Assembly (NCBI GenBank): GCA_020310875.1
Contig: CM035420.1
Span: forward strand, 186,011,880 to 186,075,879
DNA length: 64,000 nucleotides
Source: Ceratopteris richardii
Taxonomy: Eukaryota; Streptophyta; Polypodiopsida; Polypodiales; Pteridaceae
Reading direction: 5' to 3'
The translations under genes were made by a program, and so were the position numbers. The notes beneath the pieces are model-generated. The model had not been told where the DNA came from, searched no databases, and saw nothing but the letters and a program-made list of their open reading frames with translations. Below, one piece after another: positions 10,805 to 22,099 of this stretch; the first letter of the stretch is position 1, and each line of letters begins with the position of its first letter.

Positions 10805-10862
10805 AAAAGGGTGCAAGTTTTGGCAATTTGACTTAGTCAAAGTGCCAAAACTCGCACTTTGT
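10805..10862. repeat. Hairpin 1 (near-perfect inverted repeat)
   Basis: TGCAAGTTTTGGCA on the left pairs with TGCCAAAACTCGCA on the right. The inner segments TTTGACT / AGTCAAA extend the stem almost to the centre, giving a stem of about 25 bp with very little loop. It resembles a MITE core or small-RNA precursor. Related to hairpin 2 at 11,089-11,147. Confidence 0.65.
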
Positions 10863-11088
10863 TGAACAACCCTTTTTTATTTTTATTCATTTATATCTAG
10901 ATTAATGCAAAATGTACTTGTTAGCACAAAAACCAATGAAAAATAACCTTTGATTCAAGAGAAAAATGGGCTTCAATGAGCAAATTTCAAAGTGATTTTT
11001 CTTGCATTTATGAGCTTTTTGGCATGCTTTTTCTTCCATAAGGTCCAAAACAACCTAAACATGTACAAGAAGACTTGTTCATTACAAC

Positions 11089-11147
11089 ACAACTTTTGGA
11101 AATTTTACTGGGATAAAGTGCCAAAAGTTGTGTCATGATGAACAATG
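11089..11147. repeat. Hairpin 2, related to hairpin 1
   Basis: ACACAACTTTTGG pairs with CCAAAAGTTGTGT around a roughly 20-base spacer. The outer bases TTGTTCAT / ATGAACAA extend the arms. The AAAGTGCCAAAA segment is shared with hairpin 1, so the two probably derive from one repeat family. The sequence between the hairpins (10,863-11,088) has no gene I can support. Confidence 0.55.
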
Positions 11148-11199
11148 CTTAATTTTCATGAGAATATACACAAATTTGAGGAAAGACATCTTCCTATTG

Positions 11200-11640
11200 T
11201 AAAGTTCATTATAAGAAAATTTGTCACAATGATTCCAAAGCTTCGATGAAAGCCTTTTTGGTTTTAGGAATAACTAACTAGTTTCCTGAATTCTGGGCCA
11301 CTATGGTTGGCTCATCTATTGCGTGAATGCTTAGGAACACCTATCCAAAATGTGGCCCTCATACATCCATAATTGTCACTTGCCTATTTTACAGATATAT
11401 GCTTATTTTCATTTGCGGTTAGGGGATCTTCATAGAAGCGTTTGGATAATGCTTTGCATTTCATCATTTTGAAAGCCGCCAACATGTGCACAATTCTATT
11501 TGTTACATCATTGAAACTGTTCATATAGTTCCACATGGATGATCCCTCCTCGCTCTTTTTATACGCATACTACTTTTCCTTCTACAAAATGGTCAATTTG
11601 AGTTGTTGTCTACAACGAAATGAAGATAAGATAAAATATA
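11200..11640 (-). pseudogene. U1 relic, downstream block
   Basis: I do not recognise this gene. On the minus strand, a candidate splice acceptor (TTTCGTTGTAG, AG at 11611-11610) is followed by an open frame (TTQIDHFVEGKVV). After a one-base shift the frame runs on as YAYKKSEEGSS, MWNYMNSFNDVTNRIVHM and LSKRFYEDPLTANENK, to a stop at about 11,385. Weaker coding-like sequence (MRATFWIGVPKH) continues to about 11,250. The composition is protein-like rather than random AT-rich sequence. It lies on the same strand as, and on the far side of, copia C2 from the U1 blocks at 16,354-17,830, so it may be the 3' part of the same gene. Function unknown. Confidence 0.4.
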
Positions 11641-11917
11641 ATACATAAAACTCAAAATCTAACTGATGTATAGCTACGTAGGAGGTTTGCACCATCGAAT
11701 TGCACTACTTTTCCTTACTAATTTTGATGCTCCCTTGGCATTTGATGTTTGGATATTTGAAATCATATAATCCTACCTTCTCAAAGGGACTCTCCGGATA
11801 GTTTTGATATCTCTCTACATTTCATTATCTACAGTGCTCCTATAACTACATCATCTAGAATTATTTATCCATGCATATTCTATTATCTTTGAAATTTATT
11901 TCAACTGTAGTTGAAAG

Positions 11918-12356
11918 TGTAGAGCATTGGAAGTTCAAAAAAGTAGCACAAAATGGAAGCATGATGGGAAGCACAAAATAGCATAGATTGCAGAAATGAT
12001 AGAGTAGATGAAGAAAAATAGATATGAAGAAGTGATATGGTCTGTACAAAAAATATCTATATAATCAAAATGATCAAGTATCAACTACACTCTACAAAAA
12101 TGAATTCCTAAGATCTTTATCTAGAGTTTTGGAAATGAATATGTACCAATGATTTGCTTTTACAAAAATAGTGAAGGATAATTAAAGCACTAAAGGAATG
12201 GATAATAACTAAAAAGTTGTTCAACAACTTTTTCACAAAAATATTGGATGAGTGGTCAACTTTAAATGACCCTTTTTAGAAAATTAATGGGCAATATGTA
12301 AAGTGGTAAAAGAATAGATTTGAACTAAAGACTTTTCCTAAAAAGAATGCGCAACA
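11918..12356 (-). repeat. C2 3' LTR
   Basis: On the minus strand it begins TGTTGCGCATTC just after a purine tract (GAGAGGGATAA, about 12,357-12,370) and ends in CTACA. It is 439 bp and closely similar to the 5' LTR at 15,894-16,353, with small indels. Confidence 0.85.
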
Positions 12357-12660
12357 TTATCCCTCTCAAGATTTGCTTGAATATTCTAGCAATCGAACCA
12401 ATTGTTTGAATCTTTTTATTTTTATTCCATCAAGAGCTTTTGCCATCATATCTGCAAGCTGATCTTTTGAAGATATAAAAGAAATGTTGATGTCTTTGGA
12501 TACTACCTTCATGAACTTCGATATGCTTGGTACGTGCATGGGAAATTGGATTAGCTTCCAAATGTATTCTGCTTATATTGTTGCCATAAATTTTTGGAGT
12601 TATATAAAGAAGATGTAAATCTTCAAATAACTTTTTGAACCATATTACTTCACATGTGAA

Positions 12661-13010
12661 TTATGCAAGTGCACAATACTTTGCTTCTGTAGATGAAAGC
12701 ACCACTGCTAGTTGTTTCTTTGAGCTCCAAGATACAAGCCGATTTCCCATCATTAATATGTAGTCGCTCGTGCCATGCCGATCATCTTTATTTCCTGACC
12801 AATCTGCATCACTAAAAGCTTTAATATCAAGATTAGTGTCATGTGAGTAAATTAAACCTTCGTTCAAAGTGCCTTTCAAATAGTGTAGCACACACTTAGC
12901 CACATTCCAATGTACATCTATAGGCTTGTGCATGAACTGTGAAAGTACTCCAACTGCATAACCAATATTAGGTGTGTACTTATAGCATACAATAGTGACT
13001 ATTCAAAAAT
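12661..13010 (-). pseudogene. C2 RNase H, N-terminal part
   Basis: This copia RNase H would degrade the RNA template during reverse transcription. Minus-strand motifs are VGVLSQFMHKP, VLHYLKGTLNEG, AFSDADWSGNKDDRHGTSDY, WSSKKQ and LSSTEAKY. The D in SDADW and the E in STEAKY match conserved acidic positions. The upstream side joins directly to RT sequence at about 12,990-13,010, marking a deletion. Coding sequence beyond 12,661 is decayed; traces run to about 12,400. Confidence 0.85.
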
Positions 13011-13780
13011 GCATTTTTGAGATCAAGTTGAAATATATTCCAATATTTACTTGCTGCAACACTCAAAATTGTTTGTATATTTGACATTCTTGCAATTGGG
13101 CCAAATGTCCCTTCATAATCAATTCCATATGTTTGTGCAAAATCTTTTGCAACTAACCTTGCCTTGTACCTAGAAATAGAACCATCACTATTTCTTTTAA
13201 TACAAAATACCCACTTATTTCCAATTGCCTTCATCTTATTATCTTGTGGTACAAGTGGCCATGTCTTGTTTTCATACAATGCATCTATCTCTTCTTGCAT
13301 GACATTTGACCAATTAACATTTGAATTTGCATCTTTGAAACATGTAGGTTCTTGTTCTTCAATATCTTTTGTCATAAAAGCTGAATGTGAAACACAATAA
13401 GACTCAATATATCTTTGTGTGAGCTTTCTTTCTCTTGAACTTCTCCTAAGTTCATGTTCATGTTTTATCAAATCAGATTTAGAACTTTCATCAATTTTTA
13501 CATCATCACTAAACTCAACAAGCTTTGCTTTACCTTTTCCTTTCTCTTTTGATGTAGGTGATAATTTTTCTTCATTATGACCATTCTCATCTTTTGAGCT
13601 CACTCCCATAGTATCATGTAAGCCATCCTCAATTTCTTCTTGCATTTCTTCTTGAACCTGCAAAATAGGATTTGTATACCAAGACAATAACTCATCAAAG
13701 TGTACATCATGACTAATAATCATTTCCTTACTTATTGGATTATAACAATCATATCCTTTTTTATTATTTGCATAACCCAT
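12980..13780 (-). pseudogene. C2 integrase-RT linker and RT N-terminal part
   Basis: The first 120 residues are the charged integrase-RT linker (KKGYDCYNP, then a run with KEKGKGKAKL). They are followed by the copia RT start: [38 protein letters not shown], and QLDLKNAFLN. Right after that motif the sequence drops into the RNase H region, so the middle of RT with the YVDD catalytic site is absent. This is a deletion of several hundred bases compared with C5 in this window. The protein cannot be active. Confidence 0.88.
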
Positions 13781-13835
13781 GAAGATACATTTCTCTGCTT
13801 TTGGATCTAATTAAATTCTCAATGCATATGGAACC

Positions 13836-14615
13836 TTAGAAAACACAACCAAACACACCCAAGTGATCAATAATAGGTTTTCTATTAAACATAACCTCAA
13901 AAGGAGTTACATTATCTGTTGTAGATGTTGGCATACGATTCATCAAACATACTACTATATTTACTGCTTCAACCCAAAACTTCAATGGTATATGCTTTTC
14001 ATTTAGCATTGCTCTTGCTATTTTTGTGATAATTCTATTTCGTCTTTTTGCTTCTCCGTTCTCCTGAGGACTATAACTGCAAGTGAATTCTCTCTTTATA
14101 GCTTCATTCCAAAGACAATCATTTAACATTCTTGAAAAATATTCACTACCACCATCATATCTTAACCTTTTAATTACCTTTCCTGTTTGTTTTTCTGCCA
14201 TTGCTTTGAATTTGACAAAGCAGTCAAACACATCACTCTTATGCTTAAGAAAATACACAAAAGTCATTCGGCTAAATTCATCCACAAAAGTAACATAATA
14301 CTTACTATTTGCAAGTGATGGCTCCTTTGTAGGACCCCAAACATCAGTATGCACCAATTCTAATAAATCCTTGCTTTGCAATTTTGTACTAGAAAAAGGA
14401 TTCCTTGCTTGCTTACCAAATTAACAAGCATCACACAAATGTATCATGTTTTGTTTTGAAATATCAGGCAAACCAACAACAATCTTTCTTTGAGCCATGT
14501 CCTTCAACTTGTGTACGTTTACATGTCTTATTAGCTTATGCCATAGCTCAATTTGAGAAATCTTATTATTACCAACTGAATAATAAGAAACAAAGTTAGG
14601 AGTTACATCCAACAT
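13836..14615 (-). pseudogene. C2 copia integrase
   Basis: On the minus strand an HHCC zinc-binding region (HKLIRHVNVHKL ... HLCDAC) is followed by one stop. Then comes the core with ELVHTDVWGPT (first Asp), RYDGGSEYFS (second Asp) and SPQENGEAKRRN (catalytic Glu). The tail has FWVEAV, NRMPTSTT and TPFEVMFNRKP. The three acidic residues are present. A stop or frameshift between the zinc region and core, and another near 13,830, make it a pseudogene. It sits between protease (left of 14,950) and the RT linker, as expected for copia. Confidence 0.88.
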
Positions 14616-14670
14616 AAAAAGTTTTCCTTGTCATTGACATTTTGCCAAGACTTTATAATTTTGTTTCGGA

Positions 14671-14950
14671 TTACATAGATTTGTTGAACCATACTTGATA
14701 GCCACACTCCACCATTTGACCAATTGAAATAAGATTGTTACTTATAGAAGGTACATGAAGGACATCTTTTAAAACTTTATTGCCTTTTTGATCCTCAAAA
14801 CACACGTCTCCAACTTGCGCTATTTTATGCATTGAAATGTCACCTGTTTCAACCTTAGCATCAAACAAAGGTGCATGTCAATTAGCAAACCAATCAACCT
14901 TATTGCTCATATGATTACTACATCTACTATCAACATACCATACATCATTG
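14671..14950 (-). pseudogene. C2 copia protease with altered active site
   Basis: This is the minus-strand frame around WYVDSRCSNHMS, equivalent to the copia protease active site WxxDSGxSxHM, with Gly changed to Arg (D-S-R). Downstream are the usual copia protease landmarks VGDVCFEDQKGNKVLKDVLHVPSISNNL and IGQMVECGY. The altered triad glycine and a stop near 14,870 suggest the enzyme was non-functional. It follows the gag knuckle at about 15,070-15,113. Confidence 0.8.
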
Positions 14951-15059
14951 CTAGGAGTTTCATCTATATTCACATTCATCATTAGTACATTTTCATGATT
15001 TTGTTCCTGAACAAAATTACCTTGTGTATGATTTTTCCTTGCATATCCATCTCACCCTT

Positions 15060-15775
15060 GATTATGCCAACAATCACGAGATATATGACCAACTTTACCA
15101 CAATTATAACATGTTATACCTGGATTTTCTTGATACACATTATGTCCTTTGCCACGGTAGGAATATCTCCCCCTACCACGCATATTCATTTATGAGCTGC
15201 CAACATTATAATTGTTGTTTGTCTCATTTCGACCTCCACGACCTTTGAAAGTTCCTCTTCTACCACCTCTATGACCATGCTGATTTCCTGCATAAAGTGC
15301 ATGACCTACACTACCTTTGGACCAAAAAAATCAGGCAATTCCTCTCTCACAAATACAAAAGTTGTAAAAGATTTCCATTTTTCATCATCTTCAACTATGC
15401 ATGAAATTGAAGCAAGTGCATCCACAATCTGCTTAATTTTTAAAACATAATCATTTACTGATTGTCCTACATCTTTTCGTAAATTATTTAAGTCATTTTT
15501 CAATTGAATACGTCATGCTTTTCTATTTGAAAATAGTTTTTCTAATGCTTCCCAAATCTCTTTGCTTGTTCTCAAGACTTGTCACGCTCATTTTGCCTCT
15601 GATATTCCCAGATTTGCTGTGGTGTCAGATTTTGTTCAGGCAAATCCGGTTGAGGTTCTTCCCCACTAATAAGACCATGCAAATTCCTACCCATAAGATA
15701 TGTAGACATGTGAAAATGCCAGGCTTGATAATTGGTTTTGCTCAATCTTTCTATTTGGCTATTTCTATCGGCCAT
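15060..15775 (-). pseudogene. C2 gag
   Basis: The minus-strand ATG at about 15,775 opens MADRNSQIERLSKTNYQAWHF, the standard copia gag beginning (a short acidic/polar start, then a NYxxW motif and MSTYLMGRNLHGLI). Later pieces (DYVLKIKQIVDALASI, DDEKWKSF) are in shifted frames. A CX2CX4HX4C knuckle (CYNCGKVGHISRDC) lies at about 15,071-15,113. Gag would form the virus-like particle shell. Several stops and frame changes are present. Confidence 0.82.
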
Positions 15776-15893
15776 CCTAAAAGAATGTAATTCTAAAAGA
15801 AGGTATGTGCAAAGTATCACCTTATTGGTGCTACATCTTATGCATATACCTCATGTATAGCAACTCTGATGCATCAACTAGCTCTGATACAAA

Positions 15894-16353
15894 TGTAGAA
15901 TATTGGAAGTTCAAAGAAGTAGCAGAAATGGAAGCATGATGGGGAGCATAAAATAGCATAGATCGAAGAAATGATAGAGTAGATGAAGAAAAATAGATAT
16001 GAAGAAGTGATATGGGCTGTACAAAAAAATGTCTATGTAATCAGAATGATCAAGTATTAACTACACTCTACAAAATGAATTCCTAAGCTCTTTATATAGA
16101 GTTTTGGAAATGAATACGTACCATTGATTTTCTTTCACAAAAATAGTGAAGGATAATTAAAGCACTAAAGAAACGGATAATAACTAAAAAGTCGTTCAAC
16201 AACTTTTTCACAAAAATAATGGATGCTATTTTAAAGCACTAAAATGAGTTATCAATTTTGAATGACCCTTTTTACAAAAATAATGGGTAATATGTAAAGT
16301 GATAAAAGAACAGATTTGAAGTAAAGACTTTTCCTAAAAAAGGATGCGCAACA
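15894..16353 (-). repeat. C2 5' LTR with degenerate primer-binding site
   Basis: A 460-bp LTR; on the minus strand it starts TGTTGCGCATCC and ends in TTCTACA. Immediately internal is TGTATCAGAGCTAG, a one-base variant of the initiator-tRNA-Met site TGGTATCAGAGC common in copia elements. Confidence 0.85.
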
Positions 16354-17830
16354 AAAAGTCCCTTCTCTTCTTTAATATTGAGTGTTTGACAAATATCACC
16401 CAAAAATAAGAACTCAAGTGTGTTCATGACGACCGGATTGAGCAATCTCACATCCCTCTTGAGAAAATCGTCTATGACATCTTGCCCTTTCTTATAATCA
16501 TCATCTTCATGGTTTTGATCTGTTTGCTTTAGTACTAATGCCATGGAAGCCTCCATTTCCTTTGTAAGAAAATATTCCTTCTCTTTAACATCATCACTAA
16601 CCTCTTTGAATGGTGCATTGGTCCATTTCATCTCTTTTACATCTTTTCTTGTTTACCTTTAGCATTCCCTTCAAGAAAAGAACTCGCAAAAATACATTTC
16701 TACTAATAAAGATTGTTACCCAATGGGCTATCAAAGATATACATCATCATAGACAACATCGTTTCTTTAGTGATATCATAAAAATGGGATTTAGGAAGAT
16801 GTTTGAGAAGCCTCATGAATCTTTGAAGGAAGGATTTATCCTTTTCGTACATGAACTTGAGATAATTGATGGGTACCCAAGAGCCTCCCATACCATGAAT
16901 ACTCACTGCATACTTCAATACATGTTCGCGCATGTATTGCTGTATTTCTTTGAATGCTTTAGGACTAACCATTGTGGTATCTAGGTCCACGGTGAAAATG
17001 AAAGATTAAGCTTATGGGTGGCCAATATTGCGATCAACACTAATTTTGTGGAATCAATCGCCTTAAGATCAAGAGCACGCATGGTGCATTGCACATAGTC
17101 TCTCATAAATTTTGTGAAAATGGATTGAAGTTAGAAGAAAGTGACTTCTATTTCTAACTTTTTTTAAAAACTCAAACTAAAAAAAATAAAACATAATAAA
17201 ATTGTTGATACTAGTTCTCAATTGAACACAATTTTATGTTAATATACCGGGATGAATTCATTTGCTTACATAAAAGTGATGCCTACTATTTCTTGAGTAT
17301 ATTTTTACCATCAACAAAAAATTCAGAGTTGTTTCTCCATTCAAATCTAATGACTAAGTATTCTTGTAAATTTGCAAGCGACCAATATTCATTCATAATG
17401 ACATCATGAATTGTATTTTCTTCTTTACAAATGTGAATAAATATCTATTCTAAAATGGATATATTATAACTAATGCTTCCCATCCTTGACTTGCTAATCT
17501 CCATCTTTTCTAAGCAAAGAAAACTAAATTTTTTTGCATGTTGAGGCTATATCAATGTCCTCGATAAATCAACATTTGATTGTGTTTCCTTTGGGACCCA
17601 CTATTTTCTGTCTCCATGATGAATGAAGCAGCTTATTCAATGTTGAAATACCATTTCCAATCCACATCAATGGTGTTAGATGGATTTTCTATATATGAAA
17701 GATGAACATAACACGTGCACATGCAAAAACAATGACACTATAGCCCTATGCGGTCCGTATGTGCATTTCATCATAGCTTGTGTATCCATCTCTGTCTTTT
17801 GACTAGTAAAGTGAGATTTTATCATTACTA
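16354..17830 (-). pseudogene. U1 relic, upstream blocks
   Basis: I do not recognise this gene. The minus strand, read leftwards, shows protein-like open blocks. About 17,820-17,650 has MDTQAMMKCTYGPHRAIVSL. About 17,600-17,290 has only two stops in about 90 codons (EKMEISKSRMGSISYN, NEYWSLANLQEYLVIRFEWR). About 17,135-16,703 has FMRDYVQCTMRALDLKAIDS, then, one frame over, KAFKEIQQYMREHVLKYAV and FLQRFMRLLKHLPKSHFYD. About 16,631-16,354 has DVIDDFLKRDVRLLNPVV and LEFLFLGDICQTLNI. AT-rich stretches between blocks, such as one ending in a run of T then AG near 17,170, could be introns. The gene is cut by the C2 insertion at 16,353. It could be a host gene or a DNA-transposon ORF. Confidence 0.45.
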
Positions 17831-18362
17831 GGAATTGGCGAGTCAACGCTATCCAAATCTAGTGAAGATAATATCTCAAATCCACCATATCCCCTTGATA
17901 ATAAAGTAACTATATAAAACAATTTTTAGAAGAAAAATTCCCTCTCAACTAAGTTAGAGGAATCACACCTACATATGTTAGACTCCTTGTATCGACATGC
18001 GCCACATTAAAACTTTCTGTCAATGATTCTACGGGTTTCCATTAATAAAAACTTGATGGAAAAACATCCCATGACATTGCTAATGATAAAAAAAATTAAG
18101 TATCAATCATAGTTTGATGGATAGCTTGCTGCTGCATCGTCATGGAGTTTTAGTTGTGATGTATTGTGAACATCTTGGACTTTAATTATATTAATTATTG
18201 TGCTATGTTTGAGGTCAATCATGCATCCTTTCCAATGCTACTTTATCTATTTAAGGTGCTTCCTTGAAACTTTGCGATATCTATGCTGGGTTTCATAATA
18301 ATCCACATACTTGTTGTAAAAGATTTTCATGCTCCAATTTCCATCCTCTTGCAAAATTTTTA
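17831..18362. other. No gene seen
   Basis: AT-rich sequence between the U1 relic and the C3 target duplication. I see neither a long open frame nor a repeat here. Confidence 0.5.
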
Positions 18363-18367
18363 TGCTA

Positions 18368-19170
18368 TGTTGAAAATCAAGTCTCAATCATGTAAAAAGA
18401 CTCATCCATGACTTTTCCAAATGAAACAATAAAAACGGAGGTCCTAAAGTCATGGAACTCAATGAGGAGTTCCACCAAACCCAATCAAATTCAAATCTCA
18501 TCAATCACCCATCAAAAAATGCACCTAGACTGATTGGTGGGTGGTTGGCTAAATTGTAGGAAACGTAAACACTCTATATAAACACCATCCTACCTTTATT
18601 TCTCGAGTTGTTTTCATTCTCTGATTTTTACACTTAGTTTAGTGAATTCATAAACTCTAGCAAGCATCCCCCTTGCTTGCTTAGCTTATTTTCTCATGAT
18701 TTTGGTCCTCTCTATCTAGAGGTGTAGTTAGGCTTTTCCAAATTTGATTGTACCAGATTGCAGAGGATTGTTTGTTCTCTAATTGTACTCATTTTTATTG
18801 ATTTAAAGTTTTATTTGGTTTCTACCATAGTGCCCCAAATTTTGCCAAAGTTTCAAGTTCCTTGACTGAGTGCATTGTGAGAAACTGTCAATTTTGTGAA
18901 GTTATATCTCTGGAGATAGGCAGAGAGTGTTGTAAATAGGTAGCCTATTTTGAAGAGGATGATTATCCTAGCTAGAATATCCATTTAGGATGATTTAAAG
19001 TTTTTGGATAGATCTTAGGGACTAGTTTAATTCTCCAAAGTTTCATTTTAACTCTTTGTATAGATCTAGAGAAAAGTTTACAACAGTGAGCAAATATCAC
19101 TGCTTGTGGACCTAGTGGAGGGCAACAATTTTTCACTGTTGCATTGGGGTGTTATAATCATCCCCCATCA
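18368..19170 (+). repeat. C3 5' LTR and primer-binding site
   Basis: 803 bp, starting TGTTGAAAATCAAG and ending CCCCCATCA. TGGTATATGAGC at 19,172-19,183 is a two-base variant of the initiator-tRNA-Met primer site. It is closely similar to the 3' LTR. Confidence 0.92.
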
Positions 19171-19229
19171 ATGGTATATGAGCATTTTAGAGGCTTGAAA
19201 ACATCAGGGGGCATTATATTGAAGACTTG

Positions 19230-20330
19230 AAGGGATGAAGAAAACTCATGGAAGCACAAAGAGGAACTATCAAAGCAAGAAGACATAAAAAAGGAGTCAC
19301 ATCTATCGAGATCTCAACTAGTCCAAGGTAAGAAAGGGAGAAGCTATCAAAATGTAATATCCACACCTTCTTAAGGTTAAAAATACTTGAGGAGAAGCTA
19401 CATGAGCATCTTAGAGCTTAGTATGGCTGTATAATGCACATATAGAGAAGTTAGAGAAAGGCAATTATCAACCATAGAAATTTAGAGTTAGCAACTACCT
19501 TATGGGCAAAGGATTATGGGGATTAGTGAGTGGCAAAGGAGCCAATGCCTCATGTACATGATCCACCACTTCAAGGGCATATCAAGGAACTTAACGAACA
19601 AATAGAACAGGATAGGAGAGTCATATTCATTATATCCCAACACATAGACAATAACATGATAGGGCATATACAAGACTTGAACACATCCAGGAAGGTTTGG
19701 GAGACCTTGGAGAGATTGTACTCTTCATCAACCAAGGCAAGGTAGACTCAACTCAAGAATGAGCTAAATAAACTTAAGAAGTAACCAAGAACTAAGATAA
19801 ATGAGTACATTTTGAAGGTTAAGGAGCTTATCGATGCCCTAGGCAATTGGGAGCCCAATCAAAGATGATGATCTTATCGTGCACACTCTCAATGGCTTAA
19901 GAGAAGATGAAAGGTGGAAAACATTCACCACATTAGTGTAAATGCAGGATTCCCTACCAAAATTTGATCAATTAGCCACATGGATGGTGACTGAGGAAAT
20001 GAACCAAGGAGGTTCACAATCAAAGGGTAGCAAAGCCCAAGTTTTCTATGTAGGTAGAGGCAAAGGGAAAAGAGGTGGAAACAATTCCCAAGGTAGAAGG
20101 AGAGGAAGGTCAAAATCAAGCAACTTAGAAGGATACAAATAAAGCTATGGATCAAAAGGAAGAGGAAGGAGCAAAGGAAGAGGAGGAAGATCACATGGAA
20201 GAGAAGCATCTAATGGAGAATGCTACAATTGTGGAAAACCGAGCCATTATGCTAGAGATTGTTGGTCCAAAAGAGGAGGCAATGAAGGATACAAAAGGAA
20301 CCAACATAGTTATGCTAGTACTTCAATAAA
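19230..20330 (+). pseudogene. C3 gag
   Basis: Copia gag in pieces: SNYLMGKGLWGL-like start near 19,490; KEPMPHVHDPPL; then an RRVIFIISQHIDNNMIGHI and WETLERLYSSSTKAR segment, typical of copia gag. It continues with KVKELIDALG and a basic G/R/K-rich linker (20,060-20,200). A CX2CX4HX4C knuckle (CYNCGKPSHYARDC) lies at about 20,221-20,262. Gag would package element RNA. At least five stops or frame changes are visible. Confidence 0.85.
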
Positions 20331-20388
20331 TTCAGAAAATGAGAACTTGCTTAAGATGTATTGTTCAAGGGAAAAAGTCAATTCAAAT

Positions 20389-20690
20389 TTTACATGGTAC
20401 ATAGATAGTGGTTGTAGCAACCATATGAGTTGAAATAAAGATGTTTTCTTTAATCTACACTCACCCATGACTCAAGGAAATGTAGAGACAAGGGATGATA
20501 CAGAGCACAAGATTACACATGTGGGAGATGTTACATTGAATGGATTTCAAATCTCCAAGGTGTTGAATGATGTGTTGCATGTGCCAACCATCACCAAGAA
20601 CGTGGTTTCAAGAGGTCAAATGGTTGAAAGAGGTTATGGGGTGAGGTTCAATGATCAAGGATGTTTTGTTGAAGATCCCATGCAGTGCTA
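20389..20690 (+). pseudogene. C3 copia protease
   Basis: The active-site block WYIDSGCSNHMS at about 20,398-20,433 is intact (D-S-G) and followed at once by a TGA. The next open piece has ITHVGDVTLNGFQISKVLNDVLHVPTITKNVVS and GQMVERGYGVRFND, the standard copia protease C-terminal half. It lies between the gag knuckle and the integrase HHCC region, as expected. Confidence 0.85.
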
Positions 20691-20809
20691 AAAGCTCATA
20701 GCAAAAGGAAAGAAGCAAAGGAAGACTCTTCACCATGGAGGTAAACACATCAACCCCTCACACTGTCTACTTGTCAATTGAAAATAAACAAATTGTAGAG
20801 ATCGACCTA

Positions 20810-21668
20810 TGATAAAAGAATTGGGAACATAAACTTACAAAGGATGAAGGACATGCAAAGAAAGGGCTTGGTGAGTGGTCTACATGATATTACATCTCAG
20901 AATATGAAACATTTGTGCCATGCTTGTCGATTAGGAAAACAAAGGAGATTGCCATTCAAGAAGAGAGCACATCTAAGCAATGAAGTGTTAAATAAAATAA
21001 ACAATTTTATTGGGACCTACAAGGGAGCCATCCATTGGAGGTGATAGATATGTTGTCACATTTATAGATGATTATTCAAGTTTTTTTTGGATGTATTGCA
21101 TGAAGCTAAAGTCAGAGGTGTTTTATCACTTCAAGAGGTTCAAAAAGACTCTCAGATAGGGAAGTATATAAAGACTCTCAGATCGAATGAAGAGGGAGAG
21201 TATTTTTCAAATCCAATTTTAGATTTTCTATATGCCCATGGCATCAAAAGAAAATTCACTTTCAGCTATACGCCTCAACAAAATGGGGTGGTAGAGTGGA
21301 AAAATAGATACATAACAAAAGTGGCTAGAGCTTTGTTAAATGAAATGAATGTTCCTAATTCTTTTTGGGTTGATGCAAAAAATACAGCCATATACATTAT
21401 GAATAGGTGTCTAACCTCAGGCGTACATGGAGTTACACCTTATGAAGCTTGGTGTGTTAATAAACCCAACCTTTCACATCTCAAAGTATTTGGTTGTGTG
21501 TGTTGTGTTCACATACCTCAAGAATTGAGACACAAGTTAGCTCCGAAGTTAAATAGGTATATATTTCTTGCATATTCATCAAAGCAAAAGGGTTTTAGAT
21601 GCTATAATCCTTGCATCAAAGAGATTAAGGTGCCTAGGGATGTAATATTTGACAATATTCTGCCTTGA
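20810..21668 (+). pseudogene. C3 copia integrase
   Basis: A partial zinc-binding region (MKHLCHACRLGKQRRLPF) lies at about 20,904-20,960. It is followed by frame-shifted core sequence (FIDDYSS-like near 21,060) and then a long open frame with LRSNEEGEYFS (the Asp position reads Asn), TPQQNGVVEWKNR (catalytic Glu present), FWVDAKNTAIYIMNR, TPYEAWCVNKPNLSHLKVFGCV and CYNPCIKEIKVPRDVIFDN. Loss of the second Asp and several frame changes make it inactive. Confidence 0.86.
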
Positions 21669-22099
21669 TATGGTAGCAACGATGCGTTACATGTTGACGA
21701 TGCATATGAAGCTGATAAGAAGTTCAAAGAGCAACAACCAAGCATGGAGATGAGTAGTCCAACCACTTCAAGAAGACTATCATACAACATAACTATATCA
21801 ATTTGGAATGGAAGAACAAGGAATGAATCTCATTCAAGTCAAGGAAGTAGTGAAGGAAAGGAAAAGGAAAATGACGAAGACCATTGATGGGTAGATATGG
21901 ACTCTACAAGTGATGAAGATGTGAAGAAATTAGAAAATCCAGGATTTAAAGCATCTAAACCAAGGATGAGGTTCCTACCACCTAATGGTGAGGTAGTACC
22001 ATACAATAGGGTTAAATACCCTATTAAAAGGTTAAAATATGATTCATTCATTGCAAAATACTATGCCTACATGAGTCAAGTTATAGCTTGTGGAGAACC

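Larger units (their letters stand above)
11918..16353 (-). mobile_element. C2: Ty1/copia element, 4.4 kb, with both LTRs
   Basis: This minus-strand copia element is bounded by similar LTRs (11,918-12,356 and 15,894-16,353). The flanking pentamers are GAAAG (11,913-11,917) and AAAAG (16,354-16,358), a target duplication with one mismatch. Internal order on the minus strand is gag, knuckle, protease, integrase, RT, RNase H. It is shorter than a typical 5 kb copia because much of the RT, including the YVDD site, is deleted. It is inserted between blocks of the U1 coding relic. Confidence 0.88.
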
